A stretch of DNA of 64,000 bases from contig NZ_RFFH01000022.1 in the NCBI RefSeq assembly GCF_003696265.1, positions 1-64,000 on the forward strand, in the 5' to 3' direction. Below, one piece after another: positions 58,301-64,000 of this stretch; position 1 is the first letter of the stretch, and each line of letters begins with the position of its first letter. The position numbers and the translations under genes were made by a program. The DNA is from Nocardia stercoris (GTDB lineage: Bacteria; Actinomycetota; Actinomycetes; Mycobacteriales; Mycobacteriaceae). The notes below the pieces were generated by a model. The model worked only from the letters and a program-made list of their open reading frames with translations. It ran no database searches and was not told the DNA's origin.

Positions 58301-59269
58301 CGCGAAGCTCGGTCGGGCGGGCACGGGCAGGGTCTGCTGTGTGCCGTCGGGCAGGAACCGGGTGCGCAGCATCGGGTGCGCGGCGACCAGACCGGCCACC
58401 GCCTGCGCGAGCCGCTCGGAATCCAGTCCCGCGCCGTCGAATTCGACGTACAGGTGTGCGGCCACGCCGCCGAGGTCGTGGGTGCTCTCGCGGCCGATCC
58501 AGTACGCGTGCTGCATCGGTGCGAGGGGGAAGGGAGTGCCCGGTGCCGCGCTGTCGGCGGTCTCGGCCGCTGTGCGGTCGGCCGTGGCGGGATTGCCGAC
58601 GTCGGCGGGCGTTTCGGTGATCGCGGCCGGGTCTGCCGGGGAGTTGGCTGCTGTGTGGGCGGCCGTGGCGGGATTGCCGCCACCCTCGGCGAACGTTTCG
58701 GTGATCGCAGTCGGGTTTGCCGGGGAGTTGGCTGCTGTGTGGGCGGGATTGCCGCCACCGAACCTCTCGGTGTTCGCAGCCTGGTCCGCCGGGGATTCGG
58801 CCGCGATGGGATTGCCCTCACTTCGGGCGAACATCGTGGCGCCGACCGCGGCGGGAGCGACGAGAGCCGGGCCGACCGCGGTCGGGTCTGCTGTGGAATC
58901 GGCTGGATTCAGGGTGTCTGGACCGCCCGGCGCATCCGCGCTGGGGTCGCCCGGGTCGGTCATGGGGTGGGTGCCTATCGGCTGCTGACTTGCCGCGGGT
59001 TCACTTGTGGTGGAGGAGGTTTCGCTTGTCGCCGCGAGCAGTTCCGCCCAGGCGGCGACTGTCGGCGCTGCCGCCAGGGTTGCGAAGTCGACGCGGTGGC
59101 CCGCCTTGCGCCACCGGCCGGCGAGTCGCATCATGCGGATCGAGTCGAGGCCGAGTTCGATCAGGTCGCGGTCGGGGGTGACGGTGGCGGGCTCGAGGTC
59201 GAGCATTTCCGCGATCGCCGCCCGGATCAGCTCGGGGCTGATCGGCGTCGTGCGTCGTTCCTCGGTCAT
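55388..59269 (-). CDS. mbtB: Siderophore NRPS, ArCP-Cy-A-PCP (MbtB type)
   Basis: A 1293-aa synthetase that receives salicylate and makes the hydroxyphenyl-oxazoline. The aryl carrier domain is near residue 38 (DRDLIELGLDSIRMMRLAG). A ~175-residue repetitive linker follows (~80-255). The cyclisation domain is ~250-690, with LAPMQHAYWIGRES and the Cy signature HVDVDMIAGDAMSYRTM (DxxxxDxxS) near 375. The A domain is ~700-1190 (YVLFTSGSTGKPKGVAVPHR near 835; GLGGATETAIHSTVCE; WYRTGDLARYRPDGTLEFLG; TANGKLDRRAV), presumably for Ser or Thr. The PCP is near 1222 (DDFFTLGGDSVQATTM). No TE domain is present. The ATG at 59269 has GAGGAG upstream; an ATG at 59308 has no such signal. Confidence 0.92.
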   Translation of the reverse strand: MTEERRTTPISPELIRAAIAEMLDLEPATVTPDRDLIELGLDSIRMMRLAGRWRKAGHRVDFATLAAAPTVAAWAELLAATSETSSTTSEPAASQQPIGTHPMTDPGDPSADAPGGPDTLNPADSTADPTAVGPALVAPAAVGATMFARSEGNPIAAESPADQAANTERFGGGNPAHTAANSPANPTAITETFAEGGGNPATAAHTAANSPADPAAITETPADVGNPATADRTAAETADSAAPGTPFPLAPMQHAYWIGRESTHDLGGVAAHLYVEFDGAGLDSERLAQAVAGLVAAHPMLRTRFLPDGTQQTLPVPARPSFAVVDLTADPDPETALEALRQRKTHQILDIAAGQVLDVTLTRLPGGRNRLHVDVDMIAGDAMSYRTMIAELAHRYQGTPVTPPAYTYRQYRTEVAAEPAVREQDRAWWQQRLDGLPGAPELPTVPVAERGPVRSIRHHHWIEPAAKARLLEAAHAHGVTPAVALAAVFAETIGGWSAGSRFLLNLPLFQRESVHPDIDRVIGDFSSSIMLDVDVTDTVTVIERARALQRTLHECAAHSGYAGLDVLRDLGRLRGEPVLAPVVYTSALNLGELFAAEVGTTFGEPVWIISQGPQVLLDAQVTEVRGGLLLNWDVRADAFPAGMIEAMFARYTHAVTQLAAGEAAWDAESAVHLPVSQATVRAAVNATDMLFSNRLLHQGLFERAAVEPAATAVCWTDDNGTARQWSYGELVHSALTVAGGLRAAGIRPGGTVAIQLPKGPDQVLAVFGVLAAGATYLPVGYDQPAARRDVILADGDATLTITDLPGSTAHTVALDTLRAWPDPLPEPVFGDPEAAAYVLFTSGSTGKPKGVAVPHRAAMNTLDAVNDRFEVGPGDRSLMVSALEFDPTVYDMFGLLSAGGAVVTLTPAQRAEPTAWTAAVATHRVTVLTCVPAVLDMMLDADRGELGTLRAALLGGDWVGAELARRAARQIPGCRFAGLGGATETAIHSTVCEVSEPPAHWVTVPWGVPLPNVRCRVAGPAGRDCPDWVPGELWVGGRNVALGYRNDPQRTAERFVDHDGIRWYRTGDLARYRPDGTLEFLGRADHQVQLRGYRIELGEVETSLRSAPGVRHAIAAVVGGVTPRLVAAVAGTAGEPEIWAAAAELLPGYMMPAQLVVLDRMPLTANGKLDRRAVAGLLDGAGAAESSPGRAPADDLEAALAHLAGEVLGREPIGVEDDFFTLGGDSVQATTMTARIRELLDVGHALVGDLFAARTVAALAERLAARDSRERLVAIGALYLEVAAMSDADVLAG
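58581..58808. repeat. Tandem coding repeats in the ArCP-Cy linker
   Basis: At least three degenerate in-frame units starting near 58581, 58662 and 58745, with periods of 81 and 75 bases, followed by a decayed fourth from about 58809. Units share GGCGGGATTGCCG and GCCGGGGAGTTGGCTGCTGT. They encode Ala/Thr/Asn/Pro-rich peptide such as AHTAANSPADPAAITETPAD. This is expansion of a flexible linker by slippage or recombination. Confidence 0.8.
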
Positions 59270-59320
59270 GGCCACTCCTCGTCTGGTTCCGGCACCGGGC
59301 GTTTCCACCCGCCGCCATAT

Positions 59321-59345
59321 TAGATAGGGTTGCCTTACCTATCTA
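59321..59345. promoter_or_regulatory. IdeR iron box between the MbtB- and MbtA-type genes
   Basis: The box 59324-59342 (ATAGGGTTGCCTTACCTAT) matches the IdeR consensus at 14 of 19 positions when read leftward. It is embedded in an 8-bp inverted repeat, TAGATAGG with CCTATCTA. It lies 14 bases before the rightward ATG and 52 bases before the leftward one, so it can control both divergent genes. Confidence 0.75.
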
Positions 59346-59358
59346 CAAGGAGGGCTGC

Positions 59359-60981
59359 ATGGGATCGACGTCCGGCGACCACCGCACCGGCTACGTGCCG
59401 TTCCCCGCCGAGGACGCCGAGCGGTACCGCACGGCCGGCTACTGGGCCGGCCGCCCGCTCGGTGACCTGCTGCGTTCGGCCGCCGAACGGTGGGGGACCA
59501 GGCCGGCGATCGTCGGTGACCAGCCGCTCGGCTACGCCGAACTCGATCACGCCGCCGACCGGATGGCCGCCGGCCTCACCGCGCAGGGCTTCGAGCCGGG
59601 CGACCGCGTGCTGGTGCAGCTGCCGAACGGGCCCGAATTCGTGACCGTGCTGTTCGGACTGCTGCGGGCCGGTGTCATCCCGGTCCTCGCCCTCCCGGCG
59701 CATCGCAGCGCGGAGATCATCCACCTCGCCCGGCTCAGCGACGCCGCCGGCTATGTGATCGCCGATCGCGCGGCCGGTTTCGACTACCGGGTCCTGGCCG
59801 ACGAACTGCTCGCAGCCGTGCCCGCGGTGCGGCGCGTCCTCGTGCACGGTGATCCCGGACCACATACCGCGCTCGCCGCCGTGCCGTGCGCGCCGGACGG
59901 GCCGCTGCCGCAACCCGATCCGGGGGATATCGCCCTCATGCTGGTGTCGGGCGGCACCACCGGGCTGCCGAAACTCATCGCCCGCACCCACGACGACTAC
60001 CACTACAACGCCCGCGCGTCGGCCGAGCTGTGCGAGCTCACCGAATCCGATGTGTACCTGGTGAGTCTGCCCGCGGCACACAACTTCCCACTGGCCTGCC
60101 CCGGCATCCTGGGCACCGTCGCCAGCGGCGGCGCGCTGGCCTTCGTCGCCGACCCCAGTCCCGAGACGGCGTTCGCCGCCGTCGAACGCCACGGCGTGAC
60201 CGTGACCGCGCTGGTGCCGCCGCTCGCGCAATTATGGTGTGCAGCAACGGAATGGGAGGAGGCGGACCTCGGCTCGCTGCGGCTGCTGCAGGTCGGCGGT
60301 GCGAAGCTCGCCGAACCGGTCGCCCGGGAGGTCACACCGCGGCTCGGGGCCCGCTTGCAGCAGGTGTTCGGGATGGCCGAGGGGCTGCTCAACTACACCC
60401 GCCTCGACGATCCCGACGACCTGATCCGCACGACCCAGGGCCGTCCGCTGTCCCCGGCCGACCGGGTGCGCGTCGTCGACCCCGACGGCCGCGATGTGCC
60501 GCCCGGCGCCGAGGGCGAGCTGATCACGCAGGGGCCGTACACGATTCGCGGCTACTACCGCGCCGCCGAACACAACGCCCGAGCCTTCACCCCCGACGGC
60601 TGGTACCGCAGCGGCGACCTGGTTCGCCGACTCCCGTCCGGTCACCTGGTCGTCACCGGCCGGGCGAAGGACGTGATCAACCGCGGCGGCGAGAACGTCT
60701 CCTGCGACGAACTCGAAGAGCACCTGCTGGCCCTGCCCGGTGTCCAGCACGCCGCCGTCGTCGGGCTGCCCGACGACGCACTCGGTGAAAAGGTCTGTGC
60801 CGCATTGGTTGCCGACCCGATGCCCACTCTCGCCGCGGTTCGGTCGTTCCTGACCGGCCGCGGGCTCGCCGCGTACAAACACCCGGACCAGGTGCGGCGG
60901 ATCGATGTCCTGCCGGTCACCGCGGTGGGCAAGATCGACCGCCGCGCGCTGACCGCCGCCCTGGGCGCCCTCGAGGTCTGA
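59359..60981 (+). CDS. mbtA: Salicyl-AMP ligase (MbtA type)
   Basis: A 540-aa aryl acid adenylating enzyme. GDIALMLVSGGTTGLPKLIA is the P-loop, VYLVSLPAAHNFPLACPGIL has the aryl-binding AHNFP signature of DhbE/EntE/MbtA, QQVFGMAEGLLNYTRLDD is the A5 motif, and TGRAKDVINRGGENVSCDEL with AVGKIDRRAL gives the hinge and catalytic Lys. It activates salicylate and loads it on the ArCP of the divergent NRPS. The ATG at 59359 has AAGGAGG upstream. Confidence 0.94.
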   Translation: MGSTSGDHRTGYVPFPAEDAERYRTAGYWAGRPLGDLLRSAAERWGTRPAIVGDQPLGYAELDHAADRMAAGLTAQGFEPGDRVLVQLPNGPEFVTVLFGLLRAGVIPVLALPAHRSAEIIHLARLSDAAGYVIADRAAGFDYRVLADELLAAVPAVRRVLVHGDPGPHTALAAVPCAPDGPLPQPDPGDIALMLVSGGTTGLPKLIARTHDDYHYNARASAELCELTESDVYLVSLPAAHNFPLACPGILGTVASGGALAFVADPSPETAFAAVERHGVTVTALVPPLAQLWCAATEWEEADLGSLRLLQVGGAKLAEPVAREVTPRLGARLQQVFGMAEGLLNYTRLDDPDDLIRTTQGRPLSPADRVRVVDPDGRDVPPGAEGELITQGPYTIRGYYRAAEHNARAFTPDGWYRSGDLVRRLPSGHLVVTGRAKDVINRGGENVSCDELEEHLLALPGVQHAAVVGLPDDALGEKVCAALVADPMPTLAAVRSFLTGRGLAAYKHPDQVRRIDVLPVTAVGKIDRRALTAALGALEV

Positions 60982-61133
60982 GTTCGGTACCCGCGCACCG
61001 GACCTCGCGGCTCGATGCGGCTGCTGTCCACCGCCACCGATCCGGCGCAAGCTCTGAAGCGTCGGCCAGGGGTGGCCGCGGACAACATCGGTGCGGTCGA
61101 CGGCGACCCCGGGCAGATGCAGGTGCAGGTCGG

Positions 61134-62387
61134 TCAAGACGCCGTAGCGGTTGCGCCCAAGTGGTTCTCGAGGGCCCGCACCGCGGTGGCGACACCGTTC
61201 TCCTCGGCGATCCTGGCGGCCACTTCCCCGGCCAGCGCCCGCATCGCCGGATCTCCGGTGGCGGCCCGGATGGCCGCGGCCAGCGAGCTCGCGGTCAGTT
61301 TCGGATACGGGATCGTGGCCGGACTGACCCCGAGGGCGCGCAGGCGCTCGGCCCAGAACGGCTGATCCGAGTACAGCGGAACACCGACGGCGGGCACGCC
61401 GGCGAGCAGGCCCGCCGCCGTGGTCCCGGCACCGCAGTGGTGGACCACGGCGGCCATGCGCGGAAACAACCAGTCGTGCGGAACATCGCCCACGGTGAGG
61501 ATGTCGTCTTCGCGCACGTCCAGTTGCAGCCAGCCGGCCTGCACGATGCCCCGCACGCCCGCCTCCCGCAGCGCGGCAGCCACCAGTTCCGACATGTGCG
61601 CGCCGTGTTCGGCGGTGTTCACCAGGCTGCCGAAGCCGACGAAGACCGGCGGCGGTCCCGAGGCGAGGAAGTCGAGCAGCTCGGCCGGCGGCGTCCAGTC
61701 CCGTGGCCGCGGCGGCCACCAGTACCCGGTCACCTCGAGGCCCGGCCGCCAATCGGCCGGCCGCGGCGATACCGTCGGCGAATAACCGTGCAGCACAAGC
61801 CATTCGGCGGCTGTCCGCCGGTGCCGCAGCGTGCGCACCGGCACGTCCGGCAGGCCCAGATCACGGCGGAAACCCGACACCACCCCGCCGAGCACCCGAT
61901 CGGCCAGCCACGCCCCGGCGTCGGCGGCGAACCGGTTGCCGCGCGGCCCGAACGACCGGGCGCCCATGGCCGCCGGCGGATGCGCGGCCGTCGCCGACAT
62001 GGGCTGGAACCGCACCCCGACCGCCGGGATCCCCTTCGCCTCGGCCAGTGGGAAGCCCGCGAACTCGGTGAGCTGCCCGAGCAACAGCACGTCGGCCGGT
62101 TCGTCGCGCAGCGCCTCGATCAGTCCGTTCCCGGTGGCGCGCACCCCGTTCGGCGACGCGAACTGCCGCACCGCCTTCTCCCGGTCCACATTCGGGTCGG
62201 TCATGTCGATATCGAGGTTGGTCGGCATCTCTCGGAAGGTCAGGCCGCACTCGGTGATCAGATCGGCGAACACGGCGTGCCCGGCCACCGTCACCTCGTG
62301 CCCGGCGTCGCGCAGCCCGGCGGCGAGCCCGGTCAGCGGTGCGATGTCACCGCGACTCCCGATGGCCGCCATCAGAATTCGACTCAC
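61134..62387 (-). CDS. GT1-family (UGT-like) glycosyltransferase
   Basis: A 417-aa GT-B glycosyltransferase of the antibiotic/sterol GT1 type. The N-terminal loop is ILMAAIGSRGDIAPLTGLAA, and the nucleotide-sugar motif is MAAVVHHCGAGTTAAGLLAG followed by VPAVGVPLYSDQPFWAERL near 316-340. It starts at GTG 62387, overlapping the stop of the condensation-domain gene (GTGA), so the two are co-translated. Acceptor candidates are the siderophore or a lipid made by the neighbouring enzymes. I see no sign that it is broken. Confidence 0.88.
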   Translation of the reverse strand: MSRILMAAIGSRGDIAPLTGLAAGLRDAGHEVTVAGHAVFADLITECGLTFREMPTNLDIDMTDPNVDREKAVRQFASPNGVRATGNGLIEALRDEPADVLLLGQLTEFAGFPLAEAKGIPAVGVRFQPMSATAAHPPAAMGARSFGPRGNRFAADAGAWLADRVLGGVVSGFRRDLGLPDVPVRTLRHRRTAAEWLVLHGYSPTVSPRPADWRPGLEVTGYWWPPRPRDWTPPAELLDFLASGPPPVFVGFGSLVNTAEHGAHMSELVAAALREAGVRGIVQAGWLQLDVREDDILTVGDVPHDWLFPRMAAVVHHCGAGTTAAGLLAGVPAVGVPLYSDQPFWAERLRALGVSPATIPYPKLTASSLAAAIRAATGDPAMRALAGEVAARIAEENGVATAVRALENHLGATATAS

Positions 62388-63679
62388 GCCTGCACCCCCG
62401 CCGCGGCGGTCTCGCCGGCGCCGGCGGTGGCGAGGATCTCGCGCCACCGGTCGACGATCTCGTGCACCCGCTCGGCACCCAGGCCGCCGTCGGGGGAGTG
62501 CACCGAATAGTGCACGCGCCGTTGGCCTTCGTTCTCACTGGCACCCAGGAACATGCTCAGGTCGAACACGGTCAGGCGCGCCTGCTCCCGCGAGTGCGCG
62601 TCCGGGATCCACACACCCACGTCGCCGAGGAAGTTGAAGTAGAACTTCGGGAAGTTGAAGGTCATGAAGTGCGGCCAGCTCTGCGGGTGGTGCCAGCACA
62701 GCAGCGTGAAATCCTCGGGATGCCGCGGATATTCGGCGATCGCCGCGCGCATGCGGGCACCGGCCGAACCGGTCGCGGGACGCACCAGCCACGGATAGTC
62801 GTCCGACAGCCAGGCGACGGTCCGGCTCAGGTCGGTGCCGGGCCGCAAGCGGCTGTAGCGGCCGTGCTTCTGGACCTGGATGGGCCGGGCCGTGCCGGTC
62901 ACGTCCTCGATGGCCAAACCCAATGCGACGAGCAGGATCCGGGTGTAGGTCGCTTCCAGCGCGGCGGGCAGTTCGTCGAGCAGCAGCTCGGCGAGCGGGC
63001 CCTCGATCACGCCGTCCACGTGCACGGCCGCCGGGCTGGGCGCGCGTTCCAGCAGATTCGGTTCGCTGTCGGAGGCGGCCAGCCAATAGTCCAGCTCGCC
63101 GGCGCGTGAGGGCGCGTAGTCCTCCAGGAATTCCGCCCATTCGGCACCGGTGGTCGATTCCGGTTGCAGCGCAACGGGTTCCCCGGCCTCCCACTGCCGG
63201 GTGTAGGTGGCGACGTCGTCCCACAGCACCCACATGGCGACGCCGTCGATGGCGACGTGGTGGACGGTGAGCAGCAGGATGTTGACGTCGGTCGACCGGG
63301 TGAACAGCACCGCGGTCACGTTCCGGCCGTTCGGCGGGTCCAGGCGCAGATTGTTCGCCTCGGACTCCTGTTCCAGCAACGCCACCAGCGCACCGGGATC
63401 CATGCCCTCGATGTCGACCGCGCGCACGTCCACCCGGTCGGGATCGACCACGCCACCGGACTCCGGCTCGATCTCCAGCGTCGCGTCCATGCCGTAGCTG
63501 TAGCGGCCGCGCAGTGATTCGTGGGTGTCCATGATCGTGGTGATCATCCGCCGGGCCTCGTCGAGGTCCATGCGGACCGGGACCGGGCAGGGGATGGTGA
63601 TGCCGAACAGAGCCGGATTCGGGTCCCACATCAGGAACTTCTTGGCGGCGGCGGTGAGTCGGGCGGGGCGCGCAGTCAT
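62384..63679 (-). CDS. Stand-alone condensation-domain acyltransferase
   Basis: A 431-aa protein that is a single condensation-type domain. The active-site motif is LTVHHVAIDGVAMWVLW (HHxxxDG) near residue 140, and SRTVAWLSDDYPWLV corresponds to the floor-loop region. No adenylation or carrier domain is fused. Free-standing C domains and PapA-type proteins transfer acyl groups to hydroxyls or amines of lipids and natural products. It is co-translated with the GT1 enzyme and lies 27 bases downstream of the Eis-like gene. The substrate is unknown; acylation of a glycoside is one possibility. Confidence 0.82.
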   Translation of the reverse strand: MTARPARLTAAAKKFLMWDPNPALFGITIPCPVPVRMDLDEARRMITTIMDTHESLRGRYSYGMDATLEIEPESGGVVDPDRVDVRAVDIEGMDPGALVALLEQESEANNLRLDPPNGRNVTAVLFTRSTDVNILLLTVHHVAIDGVAMWVLWDDVATYTRQWEAGEPVALQPESTTGAEWAEFLEDYAPSRAGELDYWLAASDSEPNLLERAPSPAAVHVDGVIEGPLAELLLDELPAALEATYTRILLVALGLAIEDVTGTARPIQVQKHGRYSRLRPGTDLSRTVAWLSDDYPWLVRPATGSAGARMRAAIAEYPRHPEDFTLLCWHHPQSWPHFMTFNFPKFYFNFLGDVGVWIPDAHSREQARLTVFDLSMFLGASENEGQRRVHYSVHSPDGGLGAERVHEIVDRWREILATAGAGETAAAGVQA

Positions 63680-63706
63680 AGGTGTCCTCGGAGCAAATCG
63701 GAAGGG

Positions 63707-64000
63707 TCAGAAGGGGGTGGTGTTGAACGGTCGGCGGTCGGGGGCGAAGGCCAGGTCCAGGGCGGCGACCGTGCCGGCGGAGAACTCCTCGATCCGGCCC
63801 GCGCGGTGCAGTTCGGCCGCGGTGTGCGCGCCGAAATAGACGCTGGCCAGCTCGCCCGGGCCGAGGCACAGATCGGCTGGGGTGCCCTCGGCGGCGGGAC
63901 CCCACAGGGCTCGGCCACCGACGATGTCGAGGCTGAACCGGCCCCCGCTCATGCCGTACGGGTCGGCGATCTCGAGCACCCCGCGGAAGTCGGCGCGGTA
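63707..64000 (-). CDS. Eis-like GNAT N-acetyltransferase, C-terminal part
   Basis: The last 97 codons of a leftward gene that starts outside the window. The sequence FRGVLEIADPYGMSGGRFSL, then GTPADLCLGPGELASVYFGA and LDLAFAPDRRPFNTTPF at the end, matches the C-terminal sterol-carrier-like domain of Eis-family acetyltransferases, including the terminal Phe used as catalytic base. Eis proteins acetylate amines of diverse compounds. It precedes the condensation-domain and glycosyltransferase genes in one apparent operon. Confidence 0.8.
   Translation of the reverse strand, partial: YRADFRGVLEIADPYGMSGGRFSLDIVGGRALWGPAAEGTPADLCLGPGELASVYFGAHTAAELHRAGRIEEFSAGTVAALDLAFAPDRRPFNTTPF

Noticed and set aside
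58581..58808. The repeats as a CRISPR array
   Set aside because: Units are 75-81 bp, degenerate, contiguous and in frame within an NRPS gene; there are no spacers or cas genes.
59269..59308. An upstream start (ATG at 59308) for the MbtB-type NRPS
   Set aside because: No ribosome binding site there, while GAGGAG precedes the ATG at 59269 and the carrier domain begins directly after it.
1..64000. tRNA, rRNA, insertion sequences, phage genes or a replication origin
   Set aside because: None was seen; apart from the DUF222 fragment and the toxin-antitoxin pair there is no sign of mobile DNA.

Overview
The window is GC-rich, densely coded actinobacterial DNA with GTG starts, 1-4 nt gene overlaps and IdeR/DtxR-type iron boxes. 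The content points to a mycolic-acid actinomycete close to Nocardia: a nearly complete match to the Mycobacterium tuberculosis Rv0763c-Rv0771 block (ferredoxin, CYP51, SDR, CYP123, TetR, aldehyde dehydrogenase, SDR, dehydrogenase, CMD protein), followed by a mycobactin/nocobactin-type siderophore cluster. The genus is inferred; no rRNA or tRNA gene was seen.

Left part (1-21 kb). A DUF222 fragment and an unknown gene precede a leftward operon of CYP51, a GT4 glycosyltransferase, a SAM methyltransferase and an alpha/alpha-toroid protein. Divergent from it is an MBL-fold hydrolase. A CYP125-like P450 faces two CMD-family genes. A second long leftward operon runs CYP123-like P450, SDR, [3Fe-4S] ferredoxin, NTF2-like protein, unknown 417-aa protein, acyl-CoA ligase, TetR. 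Divergent from it is a rightward operon of aldehyde dehydrogenase, SDR, 3-hydroxyisobutyrate-dehydrogenase-like protein and CMD protein. All three P450 promoters and the tetR start carry the same operator (core GGACATGTGTCTGGACA), and a 28-bp promoter block is duplicated in front of the two rightward units. I read this as one TetR-controlled lipid or sterol oxidation regulon.

Middle (21-28 kb). Accessory genes: a DHA2 MFS exporter with a convergent AraC regulator, a secreted GH5 endoglycoceramidase-like enzyme, a GNAT, a CaiB/BaiF CoA-transferase whose domain order looks circularly permuted, and a TetR / DUF4345 divergent pair.

Right part (28-64 kb). The siderophore locus contains a siderophore-interacting reductase, salicylate synthase, a FecCD-type importer (two permeases, ATPase, lipoprotein), a SagB/ThcOx-type flavin oxidase, and an ~18-kb leftward operon: lysine N-hydroxylase, formyltransferase, thioesterase, ketosynthase, AT-KR-ACP PKS, C-A-T-E NRPS and C-A-T-C-T NRPS. 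An ArCP-Cy-A-PCP NRPS and a salicyl-AMP ligase are divergent from each other. Salicylate is made, adenylated and loaded on the ArCP, condensed with Ser/Thr and cyclised to an oxazoline. The SagB enzyme could oxidise this to an oxazole. Two lysines are added, with N-hydroxy-N-formyl groups inferred, together with a beta-hydroxy acid from the PKS. The expected product is a formyl-hydroxamate, phenyl-oxazole siderophore of the formobactin/amamistatin kind. Six promoter regions carry iron boxes. A Phd/VapC toxin-antitoxin pair sits inside the locus. The right end holds a glycosyltransferase, a free-standing condensation-domain protein and the C-terminus of an Eis-like acetyltransferase, possibly a tailoring unit.
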